Position numbers and translations under genes: made by a program. From Bacteroidota bacterium (GTDB lineage: Bacteria; Bacteroidota; Rhodothermia; Rhodothermales; UBA10348), in the NCBI GenBank assembly GCA_029262835.1, contig JAJCYQ010000099.1, positions 21,256 to 85,255 of the forward strand: a DNA stretch of 64,000 nucleotides, read 5' to 3'. Each line of letters opens with the position of its first letter. The first letter of the stretch is position 1. This document shows, piece after piece, positions 1-9,504 of this stretch. Under the pieces are notes generated by a model. It was not told where the DNA came from. It was given only the letters and a program-made list of their open reading frames with translations, and did no database searches.

Positions 1-171
1 AACATGTCGCCGTTCATCCAGCTGTTCTGACTCCGACAACCCGTTCTCATGAAGCGCAAGAATCCACACGCATTGCACGAGACCCGAATGAATGGATGCA
101 TGTGTTTCCTTCAGAATCCGTGATTCATGTCGGAAAGGCGTCAACGTCAGGTGAAGGTTGTTCGCGCTCAT
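1..171 (-). CDS. Glycosyltransferase family 4, N-terminal fragment (runs off window)
   Basis: Reading leftwards from an ATG at 171, an open frame runs 57 codons to the window edge without a stop. The visible N-terminus has an F-R-H-E-S-R-I-L-K-E stretch followed by a Val-Trp-Ile-Leu-Ala-Leu-His-Glu-Asn-Gly-Leu strand. This is the usual start of GT4 enzymes, where a D/E-S-R-I-L-K-E helix precedes the second Rossmann strand. The ATG overlaps the stop of the next upstream gene as ATGA, so the two are translationally coupled in the same polysaccharide operon. Donor, acceptor and catalytic C-terminal domain lie outside the window. Family assignment from 57 residues is plausible, not certain. Confidence 0.6.
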   Translation of the reverse strand, partial: MSANNLHLTLTPFRHESRILKETHASIHSGLVQCVWILALHENGLSESEQLDERRHV

Positions 172-1442
172 TGACGGCTCTTCAGGGGAAGCACGCGTCC
201 CGTTGCTCCGGTAGCCTCAGCATGCACGGACTCGAATATGTCCAACATACGCTTCGCGTCGTGTGTCCAGGAAAAGGGTCCAAGAGCTGCCCGTCGGCCG
301 CGTGCGCCATATTCCGGAAACGCTGACCGGCTCTCGTACATCTGTATCACAGTCCGTGCGAAATCCTCAGGGTCACTGGCGCGAAATACAAAACCGGCAT
401 CCGCGCTTTCCACTATTCGTTTGAGTGGACGACAATCACTTACCAGTACCGGCTTGGCACAGATCATGTATTGAAAGAGCTTGTGCGGGACCGTGGTCTG
501 TGTATGTTCGAAGTCATTGTGCGGTACAAGACACACGTCGGATGCCTTAATATAGCTTTGTACTCTGCTGTACGGCTGCCAACCAAGTGCATCAATATGC
601 GACTCCACCCCGTTTTCTGCTCTGAATTGATTGATCCAATCAAGCGTAGCAGGGTCTGCGCCGACAATTATCAGCTTGAAGGACGGTAGACGGGAAGCAA
701 TCCGGGGCACAGCCGAGACAACCGTGTCCAGACCGCGATGGATACCTCCCCCGCCAACATAGCTGACAGAATACCAGTCCTTGTAGCGGCTCATCAGTTC
801 GGGATCTGCCGAGTCAGGATCGACATCGAAGGTGCGCTCGTTTTCCGTATTGGAAACGACGGAAATCCGATCCGACTCCAGGCCATACTCATGAAGACGC
901 TCCGCCGCCTCCTCAACGACAACCATGGTGTGATGGCAGCGCTTCAACATCTGTGCCTCCTGCCATCGCATGAGACGATAATTCCACAGGATGGACGAAA
1001 CCCAGCGGCGTGTCATCCCGGACTCGGCACGTGCCGCAACCATCGCTGCCGGCATGTTCTCATGGAGGTCGGCAACGACGGGAATACCCAACGGCTCCGC
1101 GACATGCAATGTAGTCTTCAGCAACCAGATATCATGGACGTGAAGTACATCCAATCGATTGTCTGATACGAATTGAGCAATCGGCGCAACCATGCGGTGA
1201 TCAAACAGCGAGAGTGCGCGAATGGCATTGCGCACGTACGTCCCGCTCGAACCAGGTATGTCTACACGATGAACGGTCGCTTTTGCAGACTCAATAAATT
1301 CGGTTGCTGCCAACTCCTTATTGTAGCGAGGCGAAAGCACGTGTACTTCATGGCCAGCTTCATGAAAAACGTTGGATTGTTTTTCAGCTCGGATGCCCGG
1401 TGGCCAATCCCGGACATAATCGAGAATCATTCCTATTCGCAT
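168..1442 (-). CDS. Glycosyltransferase family 4 (GT-B fold)
   Basis: A 424-residue protein of normal length for a retaining GT4 enzyme. The N-terminal Rossmann domain begins MRIGMILDYVRDWPPG and contains a LHVHD motif near residue 99. The C-terminal donor domain shows YVGGGGIHRGLDT (about residue 225), DVCLVPH (about 300) and TTVPHKLFQYMICAKPVLVSD, the place where GT4 proteins have the E-x7-E region. It probably transfers an activated sugar during repeat-unit assembly on the cytoplasmic face of the inner membrane. It lies in a minus-strand polysaccharide cluster, 12 bp downstream of the deacetylase-like gene, and is ATGA-coupled to the next GT. Sugar specificity cannot be read. Confidence 0.85.
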   Translation of the reverse strand: MRIGMILDYVRDWPPGIRAEKQSNVFHEAGHEVHVLSPRYNKELAATEFIESAKATVHRVDIPGSSGTYVRNAIRALSLFDHRMVAPIAQFVSDNRLDVLHVHDIWLLKTTLHVAEPLGIPVVADLHENMPAAMVAARAESGMTRRWVSSILWNYRLMRWQEAQMLKRCHHTMVVVEEAAERLHEYGLESDRISVVSNTENERTFDVDPDSADPELMSRYKDWYSVSYVGGGGIHRGLDTVVSAVPRIASRLPSFKLIIVGADPATLDWINQFRAENGVESHIDALGWQPYSRVQSYIKASDVCLVPHNDFEHTQTTVPHKLFQYMICAKPVLVSDCRPLKRIVESADAGFVFRASDPEDFARTVIQMYESRSAFPEYGARGRRAALGPFSWTHDAKRMLDIFESVHAEATGATGRVLPLKSRQ

Positions 1443-1454
1443 GCGTACAGGTAC

Positions 1455-2849
1455 TTATGCATTTGTATCGAGAATTGACAAGAACAGTGATCGTTCATCC
1501 CGTTCTACCAGACGGGAATTGTGCCAGAGAAGAGAGAATACTCCTCCCACCTTTTCACATGTGCTCTTCAGTGTCTTCATGACATTGAATGCTGCCTCTC
1601 CCGATCCGAGGTTCATATAGCACGGATCAATTACAGTACATTCCATTACAATGAGAGGCCTGACCTCTATTCTGAGTGGACGTCGTTCAACCGTACTGAA
1701 AGCCTGGTATCGAAAGCACGTTCCACATCGGAATCCTGCGACGTCCGCATATCCCAGGGTTGCGTCATGAGTGATGCCCAATTGCTCCATCAGCACCCAG
1801 GTCTCCGGCCCGTTCCATCTCAGGTAGTGCATGCGACACCCGAGCGATTCCAGCACGGAAGCGTCTGCGTTGCTGCTTTCACGGAACGCCTGTACTTCCC
1901 TCTTGAACAGCGCATCATCGTCCAGGGCCCGGTAGGACGGATGGAGCCCAACCGCGTGTCCCCGCTCCTGGATTCGGGTCATCAAATTCCGAATGGGAGC
2001 TGAGTCAATTCGATAGTTGGAGTCAAACGCGGTTTCACCCAGTCCTGTCATGAAATAAAAATCACTCGACAATCCACGCCACTCCACCGCTTCCATCAGC
2101 CAGTCGAACGTGTTGTGAGGATCCAGATGTGAAATACTCCGCCGCGATTGCATTCTGGCTCGCAGACGTCTGGTTGCCAGTCGCGGGCTGTTCCGCTTGA
2201 ACAGGTCGGCACCCATACTCTTGAATGTCGATGGGAGACTGCTGAACGCATACTGCCCCGGGCTATCGACATCATGGGATATCTCCATCCTGTCGTATTT
2301 CTGTCGGCGACCTATTTGAGGCCAAACGCGATGCATTGCTGACAGAAGCCATTCCGCATATTCATCCGCCAAAGGACGATGAAGGAACCCGCCAGCGTAC
2401 GCAAGTGATCGATGGGCCATGAATCGGCCGTGCTCATCGCGGACGGTGCTTCGGGATTCTTCAATCCGACTGAGCAAGAGGTAACAGGATCCGAATATAT
2501 CGACATCCAATCCGAATCGAGTTGGCCCCGATTGCTGCCAGGCGCCCGTACCCGACAGGACCGGGATCGATGGAGCGTGTAAACGCGCCTCCAAATCTGG
2601 CCAACCGGGAACAACGATTGGAAAAGGTGGCTGAGGCAGCCATCGGACACCCCCTTCGGCAGCGACCACCATTCGTGGAAGCAGGGTATTCGGCAATTCC
2701 AGGGAACGGGCCTCGTGCGACAGAACGATGCGATCCAGAGACCCATCGTCACAGACCTCCCACTCGAGATCCGGACATCGATTGAACAAGAAGCCCGCTA
2801 TCCACTCGATCTCGGGCTTCCAGGGTGCAGGAGCATGAATCGTCACCAT
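1455..2849 (-). CDS. Polysaccharide deacetylase-like protein with N-terminal extension
   Basis: A 464-residue protein. The N-terminal part (about 1-190) resembles the extra domain that precedes the deacetylase fold in many polysaccharide-cluster proteins. The NodB-like part starts at the EISHDVDSPG motif (about 192) and continues through a DFYFMTG strand and the GHAVGLHPSY motif (about 300). These give the Asp-Asp and His residues expected of metal-dependent carbohydrate esterase 4 enzymes. It probably removes N-acetyl groups from a glycan or precursor. It sits between a formyltransferase-like gene and a GT4 gene, fitting deacetylation followed by other N-modification. No signal peptide is seen, so it probably works in the cytoplasm. 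Substrate unknown. Confidence 0.75.
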   Translation of the reverse strand: MVTIHAPAPWKPEIEWIAGFLFNRCPDLEWEVCDDGSLDRIVLSHEARSLELPNTLLPRMVVAAEGGVRWLPQPPFPIVVPGWPDLEARLHAPSIPVLSGTGAWQQSGPTRFGLDVDIFGSCYLLLSRIEESRSTVRDEHGRFMAHRSLAYAGGFLHRPLADEYAEWLLSAMHRVWPQIGRRQKYDRMEISHDVDSPGQYAFSSLPSTFKSMGADLFKRNSPRLATRRLRARMQSRRSISHLDPHNTFDWLMEAVEWRGLSSDFYFMTGLGETAFDSNYRIDSAPIRNLMTRIQERGHAVGLHPSYRALDDDALFKREVQAFRESSNADASVLESLGCRMHYLRWNGPETWVLMEQLGITHDATLGYADVAGFRCGTCFRYQAFSTVERRPLRIEVRPLIVMECTVIDPCYMNLGSGEAAFNVMKTLKSTCEKVGGVFSLLWHNSRLVERDERSLFLSILDTNA

Positions 2850-2859
2850 TCGCTCGTCA

Positions 2860-3687
2860 TCAACTCAATCCGGCACGGTCAGATCGAAGAGCTCGCAAGC
2901 GACGCTCTGCCTTTTTCTGGATGGCAAGTGAACAATCTTTCCAATAATTCAGTGGACCGGAGTTTTCCAGAACAGGAGGCGAAATCCCGTTGGCAAGGAG
3001 GCGTACGACGTCGGCAAGCTCTTCGGCACAAACCATGCTTGAGCGCAAGGAAAGACTCGCCATCGTCTCATCCTCATGGATGGGAATCGGTGTCACACGA
3101 TATATCGGGCCGGCATCGATATCTGCGGTTGCGATGTGGACAGACACGGCGGGGGTGAATCCTCCGGCGAGCGTAAACTGGATTGCACCCGCACCACGAC
3201 ACTCCGGAAGAGGTGCAGGATGCGCATTGATACAACCGGACGTGAACGTCGAGATGATTTCACCAGCCACAATGCCCACGCCCGCAAACACACCGAAGTC
3301 ATATGCATGTTGGCTGAGATGCAAATAGGTCCTGACATGATTGACCGAAGGCGTATACCACGGTTCGTATTGGTCGAGCTGGATATCCGAGTAGGAGGAG
3401 CGGAGTTGCCTGCCTTTCCGGGATCGTGTGAAGACGGCGTCCCGGATGACCATCTTCCACACAAACGGCGACCACTTGGATAGGGCCTTGTATTTGCCCT
3501 GATGCAATGCAGCCCACAATGCACAAACCTTCGAAGCCACTCCGCTTCCTGCTGCACTACGCTGTGATCCAACGAGAAGAAGGTCAAATTCAATGTCAGC
3601 ATCACAGAGGTGATGAACGACCATTTTAGTATACAGGTCGTCCGCACTGCCCAGTACACAAATTCGTTTGTCCTGGGATCTGCTCAT
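2860..3687 (-). CDS. Formyltransferase-family protein 1
   Basis: A 275-residue protein with the formyl-transferase N-terminal fold. The signature is INAHPAPLPECRGAGA (about 163-178), which carries the Asn and His expected in 10-formyl-tetrahydrofolate-dependent enzymes. The HIATADIDAGPI segment downstream supplies the third (Asp) residue. The first about 130 residues are unlike methionyl-tRNA formyltransferase and there is no tRNA-binding C-terminal domain, so it is probably a sugar-nucleotide or glycan N-formyltransferase. It overlaps the polymerase-like gene upstream by 4 bp (ATGA). It is one of three formyltransferase-fold proteins in this cluster. The donor is inferred from the family; the acceptor is unknown. 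Confidence 0.75.
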   Translation of the reverse strand: MSRSQDKRICVLGSADDLYTKMVVHHLCDADIEFDLLLVGSQRSAAGSGVASKVCALWAALHQGKYKALSKWSPFVWKMVIRDAVFTRSRKGRQLRSSYSDIQLDQYEPWYTPSVNHVRTYLHLSQHAYDFGVFAGVGIVAGEIISTFTSGCINAHPAPLPECRGAGAIQFTLAGGFTPAVSVHIATADIDAGPIYRVTPIPIHEDETMASLSLRSSMVCAEELADVVRLLANGISPPVLENSGPLNYWKDCSLAIQKKAERRLRALRSDRAGLS

Positions 3688-5003
3688 GGCGTGTTCGTCG
3701 GACGAACCGCCGTTCTCTCAGCCGATATTCCCGGATTCCGAATCGTCATAAGAACCCCTACGGCAAACCACAACGGCATCCAGTAGAATACCGAACTGAT
3801 AACTGATACCGCTATGATAGGCGGAACGATGGCTTTCTGAGCCGTGTTGCCCGGTCCGGAATACAGACGCTTCAATTTGGCCAGGATGAAACCCCAGAAA
3901 AGGACTGAGCCCACGAATCCAAGATGGGTCTGCACCGAGATCAAGCTGGAGTGCATGTAGTCGACAATGGACAGATCTCCCAGAAAGGGAGACCGGTCCA
4001 TTTGCGACAAGGCTTGCATTCGTATCTGTTCAATCCGGATCCCCAAACCGCTTCCTTCCACCACTCCGGTATCAACCGATCGCCCCAATCGGAAATTGAT
4101 GAGGTTGATATCGGTCCAGAGAAACAGGAAAACAAGTGTACATGAAATTGCGAAAAGCAGGATCAAGCTTATCCCTCCCAGCGTCATTCGGGGACGTCCA
4201 CGCGATGTGCGAGGCCAGACAAAGTAGATCGCCATGGCAGCCAAGCCTGCCATCCAGACAGCACCTTTGTTCGACCCCACGAATTGCACGCAGATGAGAG
4301 CGAGTCCCAATTGCAGCAGGAGGGCGATTGCCAAAACACTGTACGGCAGACCGTGGTCTCGCAAACGTTCGTGATAGTACAATTGGGCACCGACCAGGCA
4401 GGACATGGCGATCCCAAGGAAATCGCTGAAATCCTGGTAATACTCATTATTCACGAACAACCACTGGATGCGCCCCAACACGTTGGACCACAGCCCGATT
4501 TGAGAAGCCAACAGGACCAACCCAAGAATGGACATCGCGACAATGGCCCAGGCATGCCATTGGGACTGCCGAGTGCCGATGTAGGAGTACACGCGGGATA
4601 TGGGGAACACCCGGGACTTCAACGGAACGAAAGCCAAGTACCCCACGACCAATCCAACGCCGATCTGCGTGACCAGATAGACAAAGTACTGGCCCTGGAA
4701 GGAGGCATCCAGCGACACCAACCTTGCCATGAAGTAGAGCAGGAATCCTATCATGAGCCACTCCGACCGCGGTCGTGACACAATCCTGACCAGGCGCATG
4801 CTCAGGTTGGTTCCGGCAAGGAGGGCCACGAATCCGAGTGCGAGGACGAACTCTGCCGACCGCAGTGAACCCTTGGATCCTTGCAGGATATTCAGGCTTT
4901 CCAGGTAACTCCCGTAAAACCCGTACGCCACGACAAGCAAGAGTCCGATAATATGGGACTCACGGAGGCGGTCCGAACCGACTGTGTTCCGGACGTATCT
5001 CAT
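3684..5003 (-). CDS. O-antigen polymerase/ligase-like membrane protein
   Basis: A 439-residue, strongly hydrophobic protein with about ten to twelve predicted membrane segments. Examples are HIIGLLLVVAYGFYGSYL, the SLILLFAISCTLVFLFLW stretch and the C-terminal AVSVISSVFYWMPLWFAVGV. A polar loop before the last helices (VDTGVVEGSGLGIRIEQ and DRSPFLGDLSIVDYMHSS) fits the periplasmic loop of Wzy/O-antigen polymerases. Its position among GTs, modification enzymes and a Wzc-type kinase supports repeat-unit polymerisation. Sequence conservation in this family is very low, so the call rests on topology, length and context. It is ATGA-coupled to the genes on both sides. Confidence 0.65.
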   Translation of the reverse strand: MRYVRNTVGSDRLRESHIIGLLLVVAYGFYGSYLESLNILQGSKGSLRSAEFVLALGFVALLAGTNLSMRLVRIVSRPRSEWLMIGFLLYFMARLVSLDASFQGQYFVYLVTQIGVGLVVGYLAFVPLKSRVFPISRVYSYIGTRQSQWHAWAIVAMSILGLVLLASQIGLWSNVLGRIQWLFVNNEYYQDFSDFLGIAMSCLVGAQLYYHERLRDHGLPYSVLAIALLLQLGLALICVQFVGSNKGAVWMAGLAAMAIYFVWPRTSRGRPRMTLGGISLILLFAISCTLVFLFLWTDINLINFRLGRSVDTGVVEGSGLGIRIEQIRMQALSQMDRSPFLGDLSIVDYMHSSLISVQTHLGFVGSVLFWGFILAKLKRLYSGPGNTAQKAIVPPIIAVSVISSVFYWMPLWFAVGVLMTIRNPGISAERTAVRPTNTP

Positions 5004-6160
5004 TTCTCCGTCAACCCGGCCACGGTTTCTACGATTACGCTTGCCTGTGTCGAAAACAACAACCGGGTTTGCACATATTCACGGGCCCGCTGACCGAGCC
5101 GTCGACGTTCTTCTGGCCGGTCCATGAGGTTCCTGACCGCCGAAACGGCATGCTCAAGGTAGTTGTCGGGCGGAACGAGCACCGTGGCGTCACTTGGCAT
5201 GAACCACCGCTGGGTGCCCGATTCTCCGTCCACGCTCAGCGCAACACGCCCCGCCGCCATCGCTTCGCGTACGATGCTTCCCCCTTGTGGGTCGCTTTCA
5301 AGCAGGGGAACGACGTCCATGCAATTGATGAATCCGTTGACCTCGGCATATGGACGCCATCCTGTAATCAAGACGTGTGCTTCCAATCCGTACTGTGCTA
5401 TTCGTCTCCGTAACTCGGCTACATCGTCACCTCCGCCAAGAACAAGGAATTTGACATTGGCACGGCCGGACGCATGCAGAATTCGGACCAACTCCAGCGT
5501 GTCCCACAATTGCATGTTCAATGCAATTCGACCAACCCAACCGATAACCAGGTCATCATCAGAAAACCCCATTTCTTTACGCTTGGCACGGCGGTCCCCG
5601 TCGTCGAGAGGAAAGAACCTGCGTGCATCAACGGCAAACGGGAGTTCTCGGAATTTATGTTCCGGCACATTCGCCGTACGCAATTCCTCGAACGTTAGGG
5701 GCCAGCCCAGATAGGCATGAACATTGCGATCCACGCCCAACTCCTCGTATCGCTCCAGGAAATGGGACTCTGTCTGCCGGAGGCTCCCGCCGACGAAGCG
5801 GAGATGGCAAATCCCCGTCCGTTCCACGACGCGATTGCAGGCAATTGAATCGGGTGTCGTCGCAGAAATAACGGCATCAATCTGTTCTGCTCGACAATAC
5901 TGACCTATTTGCCGAGCTGCCATCTCGTAATACAACGCCCTGTTTGCGACCCGGCCGAAACCGGTTTTCCACTGGTTGTACCGAGGCAGCATCAATTTCC
6001 TGGTGCCGCCGAACAGGCGTGCCTGCGCAAGCAGTGCGTCCCCATGCTGGTACAACCAGTGTGCCTGATGACCTGCGTGCTGGAGCGCCTCCATGATCTG
6101 CAATGTGGCTGTTTGTTGACCACCCAGATCCATGCTCCGGTATAAGAACGCGATATTCAC
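5000..6160 (-). CDS. Glycosyltransferase family 4
   Basis: A retaining GT-B glycosyltransferase of about 386 residues. The start is a GTG (VNIAFLYRSMDLGGQQTA) that overlaps the stop of the WbqC gene as GTGA; an in-frame GTG at 6175 is the alternative. The glycine-rich acceptor-side loop is DLGGQQTA. The donor domain has VIGWVGRIALNMQ (about 207), FLVLGGGDD, ITGWRPYAEV and the signature DPQGGSIVREAMAAGRVALSVD, where the second Glu of the E-x7-E pair sits. It probably adds one sugar of the polysaccharide repeat unit at the inner membrane. Specificity cannot be read from sequence. Confidence 0.83.
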   Translation of the reverse strand: MNIAFLYRSMDLGGQQTATLQIMEALQHAGHQAHWLYQHGDALLAQARLFGGTRKLMLPRYNQWKTGFGRVANRALYYEMAARQIGQYCRAEQIDAVISATTPDSIACNRVVERTGICHLRFVGGSLRQTESHFLERYEELGVDRNVHAYLGWPLTFEELRTANVPEHKFRELPFAVDARRFFPLDDGDRRAKRKEMGFSDDDLVIGWVGRIALNMQLWDTLELVRILHASGRANVKFLVLGGGDDVAELRRRIAQYGLEAHVLITGWRPYAEVNGFINCMDVVPLLESDPQGGSIVREAMAAGRVALSVDGESGTQRWFMPSDATVLVPPDNYLEHAVSAVRNLMDRPEERRRLGQRAREYVQTRLLFSTQASVIVETVAGLTEK

Positions 6161-6864
6161 GTTGTCAACAACCACGTTCGGATGACTCCGGAATCCACCC
6201 TGAACAGGGCATCCATCATGGAGAGACCGGGAATGAAGGGACCAACCACACCTTGATCATATTCAGGGTGCTCAAAGGCATTGTAGACGACCCGGATTCC
6301 AGAGTCAGCCAACATGGCATCGTCCTGGTATCCACCGGCTCCTGTACCGCAGAGATAGGTATCCGCGCCCACCTTCAGCAGCAACTCGACAAGCAGTTCC
6401 GTGCCAGCATGGACCGGATCCAACGAGCTGGAAGAAACAACTTCCGTTTGCAAGTCCAAACGTTCCAGCACACGTCTGATGAATTGCATATTACGATCCA
6501 TCAACAGTGTATTATCGGCATCGAAATACTCCTCAACGACCGGAAACCACTCATCGAAGAATGGCGTGTTGGCATAGGCAAGCTCTATGCTTCGTTTGGA
6601 CTTCTCAAATGATCGAGCATCCGCGGTATTGAGTCGGATCTCGTTTACGGGCACGCCTCTTCCCGAATTGCTGTCCTTGACCAGTGGCAGGGAAACCCAG
6701 TGGGGCTTGCCCCCAATAAGGAAGCGAACCCGCCGTCCCCAAAAAGAGGCGTCTCGCGGGTTGTTCCGCGTGTGATCAAGCAGGATCCATGTCTGGGATC
6801 TAGCAATCTTACGGAAGAACCCGAACCATGGCATGAAGTCGGGTTGATGGATTGTGGCAATCAT
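6157..6864 (-). CDS. WbqC family protein
   Basis: A 235-residue protein with the diagnostic WbqC start MIATIHQPDFMPWFGFFRKI, followed by the LLDHTRNNPRDASF and HWVSLPLV segments. WbqC proteins occur in O-antigen and capsule clusters and are proposed to help form or attach modified sugars; no reaction has been firmly assigned to most of them. The conserved YLCGTGAGGYQDD region near residue 170 is also present. An upstream TTG at 6867 is in frame, but the ATG at 6864 is preferred. The downstream GT start overlaps its stop. Confidence 0.82.
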   Translation of the reverse strand: MIATIHQPDFMPWFGFFRKIARSQTWILLDHTRNNPRDASFWGRRVRFLIGGKPHWVSLPLVKDSNSGRGVPVNEIRLNTADARSFEKSKRSIELAYANTPFFDEWFPVVEEYFDADNTLLMDRNMQFIRRVLERLDLQTEVVSSSSLDPVHAGTELLVELLLKVGADTYLCGTGAGGYQDDAMLADSGIRVVYNAFEHPEYDQGVVGPFIPGLSMMDALFRVDSGVIRTWLLTT

Positions 6865-6913
6865 CAAATGCGATTTATCGAATCAAGTTGGATACTGCAA
6901 GGCATGGATGGTT

Positions 6914-7783
6914 TCAATGAAGTACCATACCGGCCTTCATGGTGCCTTCGCATGCGTACTCATCCAACCTGACAAGTTTGGAATCACCACAAACCACGAA
7001 CAGTCCTTTGGATGTCTCGATGACTGTACCAGGAAGTTCATCGGATTCATCATCCACCGCTGTAACAGCCTTGACAACAATCTTCAGTCCGGCGTAGTAC
7101 GTGTACGCATAGATAGGGTCACGCGAGAGTGCACGAACGAAAAGGAATATATTCCTTGAGGACAGCCTCCAGTTCAGAAGGCTGTCATTCAACGTCCGGA
7201 CCCTCCAGTAGATAGAAGGTATTTCGGCGTGATGCGCAGCTGAATCCAAGCGCTCCTCGCACACCATCCTGACAACGCGATCTACAGCGGCCATCACATT
7301 CGAATAGATGGCCCTGTTGCTCATTGTATCATCGATATCCACGTACTCGATATGAAGTACGTCTCCGCCATCGAACTCGGGGCTCAGTTTGTGGACGGTT
7401 ACACCCAAATGATTCTCACCATTCAACAACGCCCACACGTCCGAGTGCTTGCCTTTGTACTTGGGAAGTTCAGAAGCGTGGATATTCACGGCATATATCT
7501 TCGCAGAACTGAACTCAGAGTCGTCAATCTTATGTTGATATTGACTGCTGATCAATACATCTACATCATAGGAGGCAAGATCTATCGGTTCTCCCTTTCG
7601 CCTCACTATCAATGGGATTCCAGCCTTCTTGCATAGATTGGCAATCTCTACGTTGTCGTACCCGAATGGTACCACCACAAGAATTACGGAGGTCAACGCT
7701 ATTGCAATATTCAGCGTTCTCAATCCTTGTTCACCTTCAATGAACAGAACGGTTCGCCTACTTGACTTATGAACAGGATTCAC
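6914..7783 (-). CDS. Formyltransferase-family protein 2
   Basis: A 289-residue protein starting at GTG (no earlier ATG in frame). The centre carries YAVNIHASELPKYKGKHSD (about 93-111), the formyl-transferase catalytic Asn-x-His pair with its Leu-Pro-x-Tyr-x-Gly follow-up. Then come GVTVHKLSPEFDGGDVLH, which supplies the Asp. The C-terminal about 90 residues include RTLNDSLLNWRLSSRNIFLFVRALSRDPIYAY, resembling the C-terminal domain of sugar formyltransferases. It probably N-formylates an amino sugar using 10-formyl-tetrahydrofolate. The DegT-like aminotransferase gene directly upstream could make the amine it uses. Exact substrate unknown. Confidence 0.78.
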   Translation of the reverse strand: MNPVHKSSRRTVLFIEGEQGLRTLNIAIALTSVILVVVPFGYDNVEIANLCKKAGIPLIVRRKGEPIDLASYDVDVLISSQYQHKIDDSEFSSAKIYAVNIHASELPKYKGKHSDVWALLNGENHLGVTVHKLSPEFDGGDVLHIEYVDIDDTMSNRAIYSNVMAAVDRVVRMVCEERLDSAAHHAEIPSIYWRVRTLNDSLLNWRLSSRNIFLFVRALSRDPIYAYTYYAGLKIVVKAVTAVDDESDELPGTVIETSKGLFVVCGDSKLVRLDEYACEGTMKAGMVLH

Positions 7784-7814
7784 GATACTTATCTCCGGAT
7801 CGAAAGCGTGTTTC

Positions 7815-8861
7815 TTACTTCAATATTTCCAGCATGGCCTGCTCAATCACGTCGACTTCATCCTCCCGTATGTCCGCGTGCAACGGCAACGAAAAGGATT
7901 GATCGACCCATTGGCGACCAACTGGATAATCACCTTGAGTGGTATCGTCGGCCAGCCAGAGATACTCCACCGCCGCAGCTATGCCGCGGCGGTTCAATTC
8001 TGCAACGAGGTCGTCCCTGAGTCCTTTTGAGCGACAGTTGGCGACAAATCGAGACGGGATATCGGCAACGCCTGGAACTGCTGAATGGAGATCAAGCGCT
8101 GAACACAACTTCGAAAGCCTGGCATGGGCGTTCACAACAGTCGACTTGATCTCCTCGCTGTGTGCCAGCGTTCCCAACAGGAATGCCGCATGGATGTTCG
8201 GCATTTTCAGATTCCAGCGGGATCGCCCATCAGGCTTGGACTGCGCGTCGTAGGACGTCAGGTCGGACAGGCTTTCGTAGATGTCAGGGTCATCGGTCAG
8301 GATCCCTCCTCCATCTATCCCGTTGGCCATCTTCGTCGGAAAAAAGGACAACGTAGTAATACGTGCCCCAAGCGAATTTTTGTTTATGCTGAAGAAGGAC
8401 TGGGCTGCATCCTCTATGAACGTCCCGGATTCCGCTCCTGTACGACAGAAGCCTGGACGTATGCCGAAAAAGGATGGAACGATCGCGGACGCTATCCCTT
8501 CCGTGTTGAATACCGAGGCTGGAAGTGTCCCGGTCTCTACCTCGACATCCGCGTGACTCGGCACCATACCCGATGTTCTTACAGCCTGGTCTATTGCGAA
8601 GCACGTCCCTATGCAAGGAATGGCAATCCGGCTTTCCGGGCGGAACGTCGCCATCAAGGATGCAAATAGTGCACTGAATCCACTTGACGTCAAGACGACA
8701 TATCGAGCACCCGTTGTGGCCTGTAGGTAGGCCGTCAACTCTTCGAGATGCGGTCCTGTGGAGAGGTGGCCGTGCTGAAACGCTTCATTGAGTCGCTCTT
8801 GTTGCGACGCAAACCGAGGAATCCGGATACGGTCAATCATCCCAACCAAGTCAAATGACAT
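7815..8861 (-). CDS. DegT/DnrJ/EryC1 family sugar aminotransferase 1
   Basis: A 348-residue PLP-dependent aminotransferase, short for a family of usually 370-400 residues. VLTSSGFSALFASLMAT near 55 is the PLP phosphate loop, and SFFPTKMANGIDGGGILTDD (about 172-191) contains the Schiff-base lysine in the S-F-x-P-T-K context. Family members transfer an amino group from glutamate to a keto-sugar nucleotide. The product would be the substrate for the formyltransferase encoded next downstream. The start overlaps the hisH-like gene by 11 bp. The alternative, a non-catalytic DegT-like regulator, is unlikely because the lysine is present. Confidence 0.82.
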   Translation of the reverse strand: MSFDLVGMIDRIRIPRFASQQERLNEAFQHGHLSTGPHLEELTAYLQATTGARYVVLTSSGFSALFASLMATFRPESRIAIPCIGTCFAIDQAVRTSGMVPSHADVEVETGTLPASVFNTEGIASAIVPSFFGIRPGFCRTGAESGTFIEDAAQSFFSINKNSLGARITTLSFFPTKMANGIDGGGILTDDPDIYESLSDLTSYDAQSKPDGRSRWNLKMPNIHAAFLLGTLAHSEEIKSTVVNAHARLSKLCSALDLHSAVPGVADIPSRFVANCRSKGLRDDLVAELNRRGIAAAVEYLWLADDTTQGDYPVGRQWVDQSFSLPLHADIREDEVDVIEQAMLEILK

Positions 8862-9459
8862 GTGCGAAATTTGACAGTAGTTTCATCCCGAATCGATGAC
8901 TCTTTTCAGGGTGGAACTGCACGCCATATACATTCCGATCCACGATCCCAGCGTCAAACTCCACATCATGCTTTGCGGTCAATAGTCGATTCGATGCGTC
9001 CGCGACGGTGACGTAGTACGAGTGGACGAAGTAGAATCTGCTCTCATCCGGAAGTTTCTGCAAGAGAGCACTCTCCACGTATGGTGTGACAACATTCCAT
9101 CCCATGTGCGGCACCCTGAGGCCGGGTTTCTTGGCAAATCGTTGTGCCTTTCCGCGTATCAATCCCAAACCCGGAAGTTGACCTTCCTCGGACCCGTCAA
9201 CCAGGAGTTGCATCCCCAGGCATATTCCGAGTGTCGGAATCTTGTCTTCCAGCGCACGTTTCATGATAACGGCATCCATCCCGAACTCATTCAATCGACG
9301 CATGGCATTGTCGAATGCGCCGACTCCAGGAAGGATGATCTTTTCCGCACTCCCGATCTCTTCCAGGTCGGAAGAGATCCTCGCCGGGGCATCTATCCTC
9401 TTGCACATATTGAGGACAGAACCAAGGTTCCCCATTCCGTAGTCAACTATCGTTATCAT
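8851..9459 (-). CDS. HisH-type glutamine amidotransferase of the sugar-amidination set
   Basis: A class I glutamine amidotransferase of about 202 residues. The start is the ATG at 9459 (MITIVDYGMGNLGSVLN); 33 bp of upstream open frame are not conserved in the family. GICLGMQLLVDGSEEG holds the catalytic cysteine, and VQFHPEKSHRFG holds the His-Glu of the triad. It hydrolyses glutamine and channels ammonia to a HisF partner. It stands with HisF and WbuX genes, not in a histidine operon, so its ammonia probably serves acetamidino-sugar formation, as with HisH2/HisF2/WbpG of Pseudomonas O antigens. Confidence 0.88.
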   Translation of the reverse strand: MITIVDYGMGNLGSVLNMCKRIDAPARISSDLEEIGSAEKIILPGVGAFDNAMRRLNEFGMDAVIMKRALEDKIPTLGICLGMQLLVDGSEEGQLPGLGLIRGKAQRFAKKPGLRVPHMGWNVVTPYVESALLQKLPDESRFYFVHSYYVTVADASNRLLTAKHDVEFDAGIVDRNVYGVQFHPEKSHRFGMKLLSNFAHVI

Positions 9460-9504
9460 TCTCGTGTGCTGTTGCTTGCATTGATGACACATTCACATGT
9501 GAAC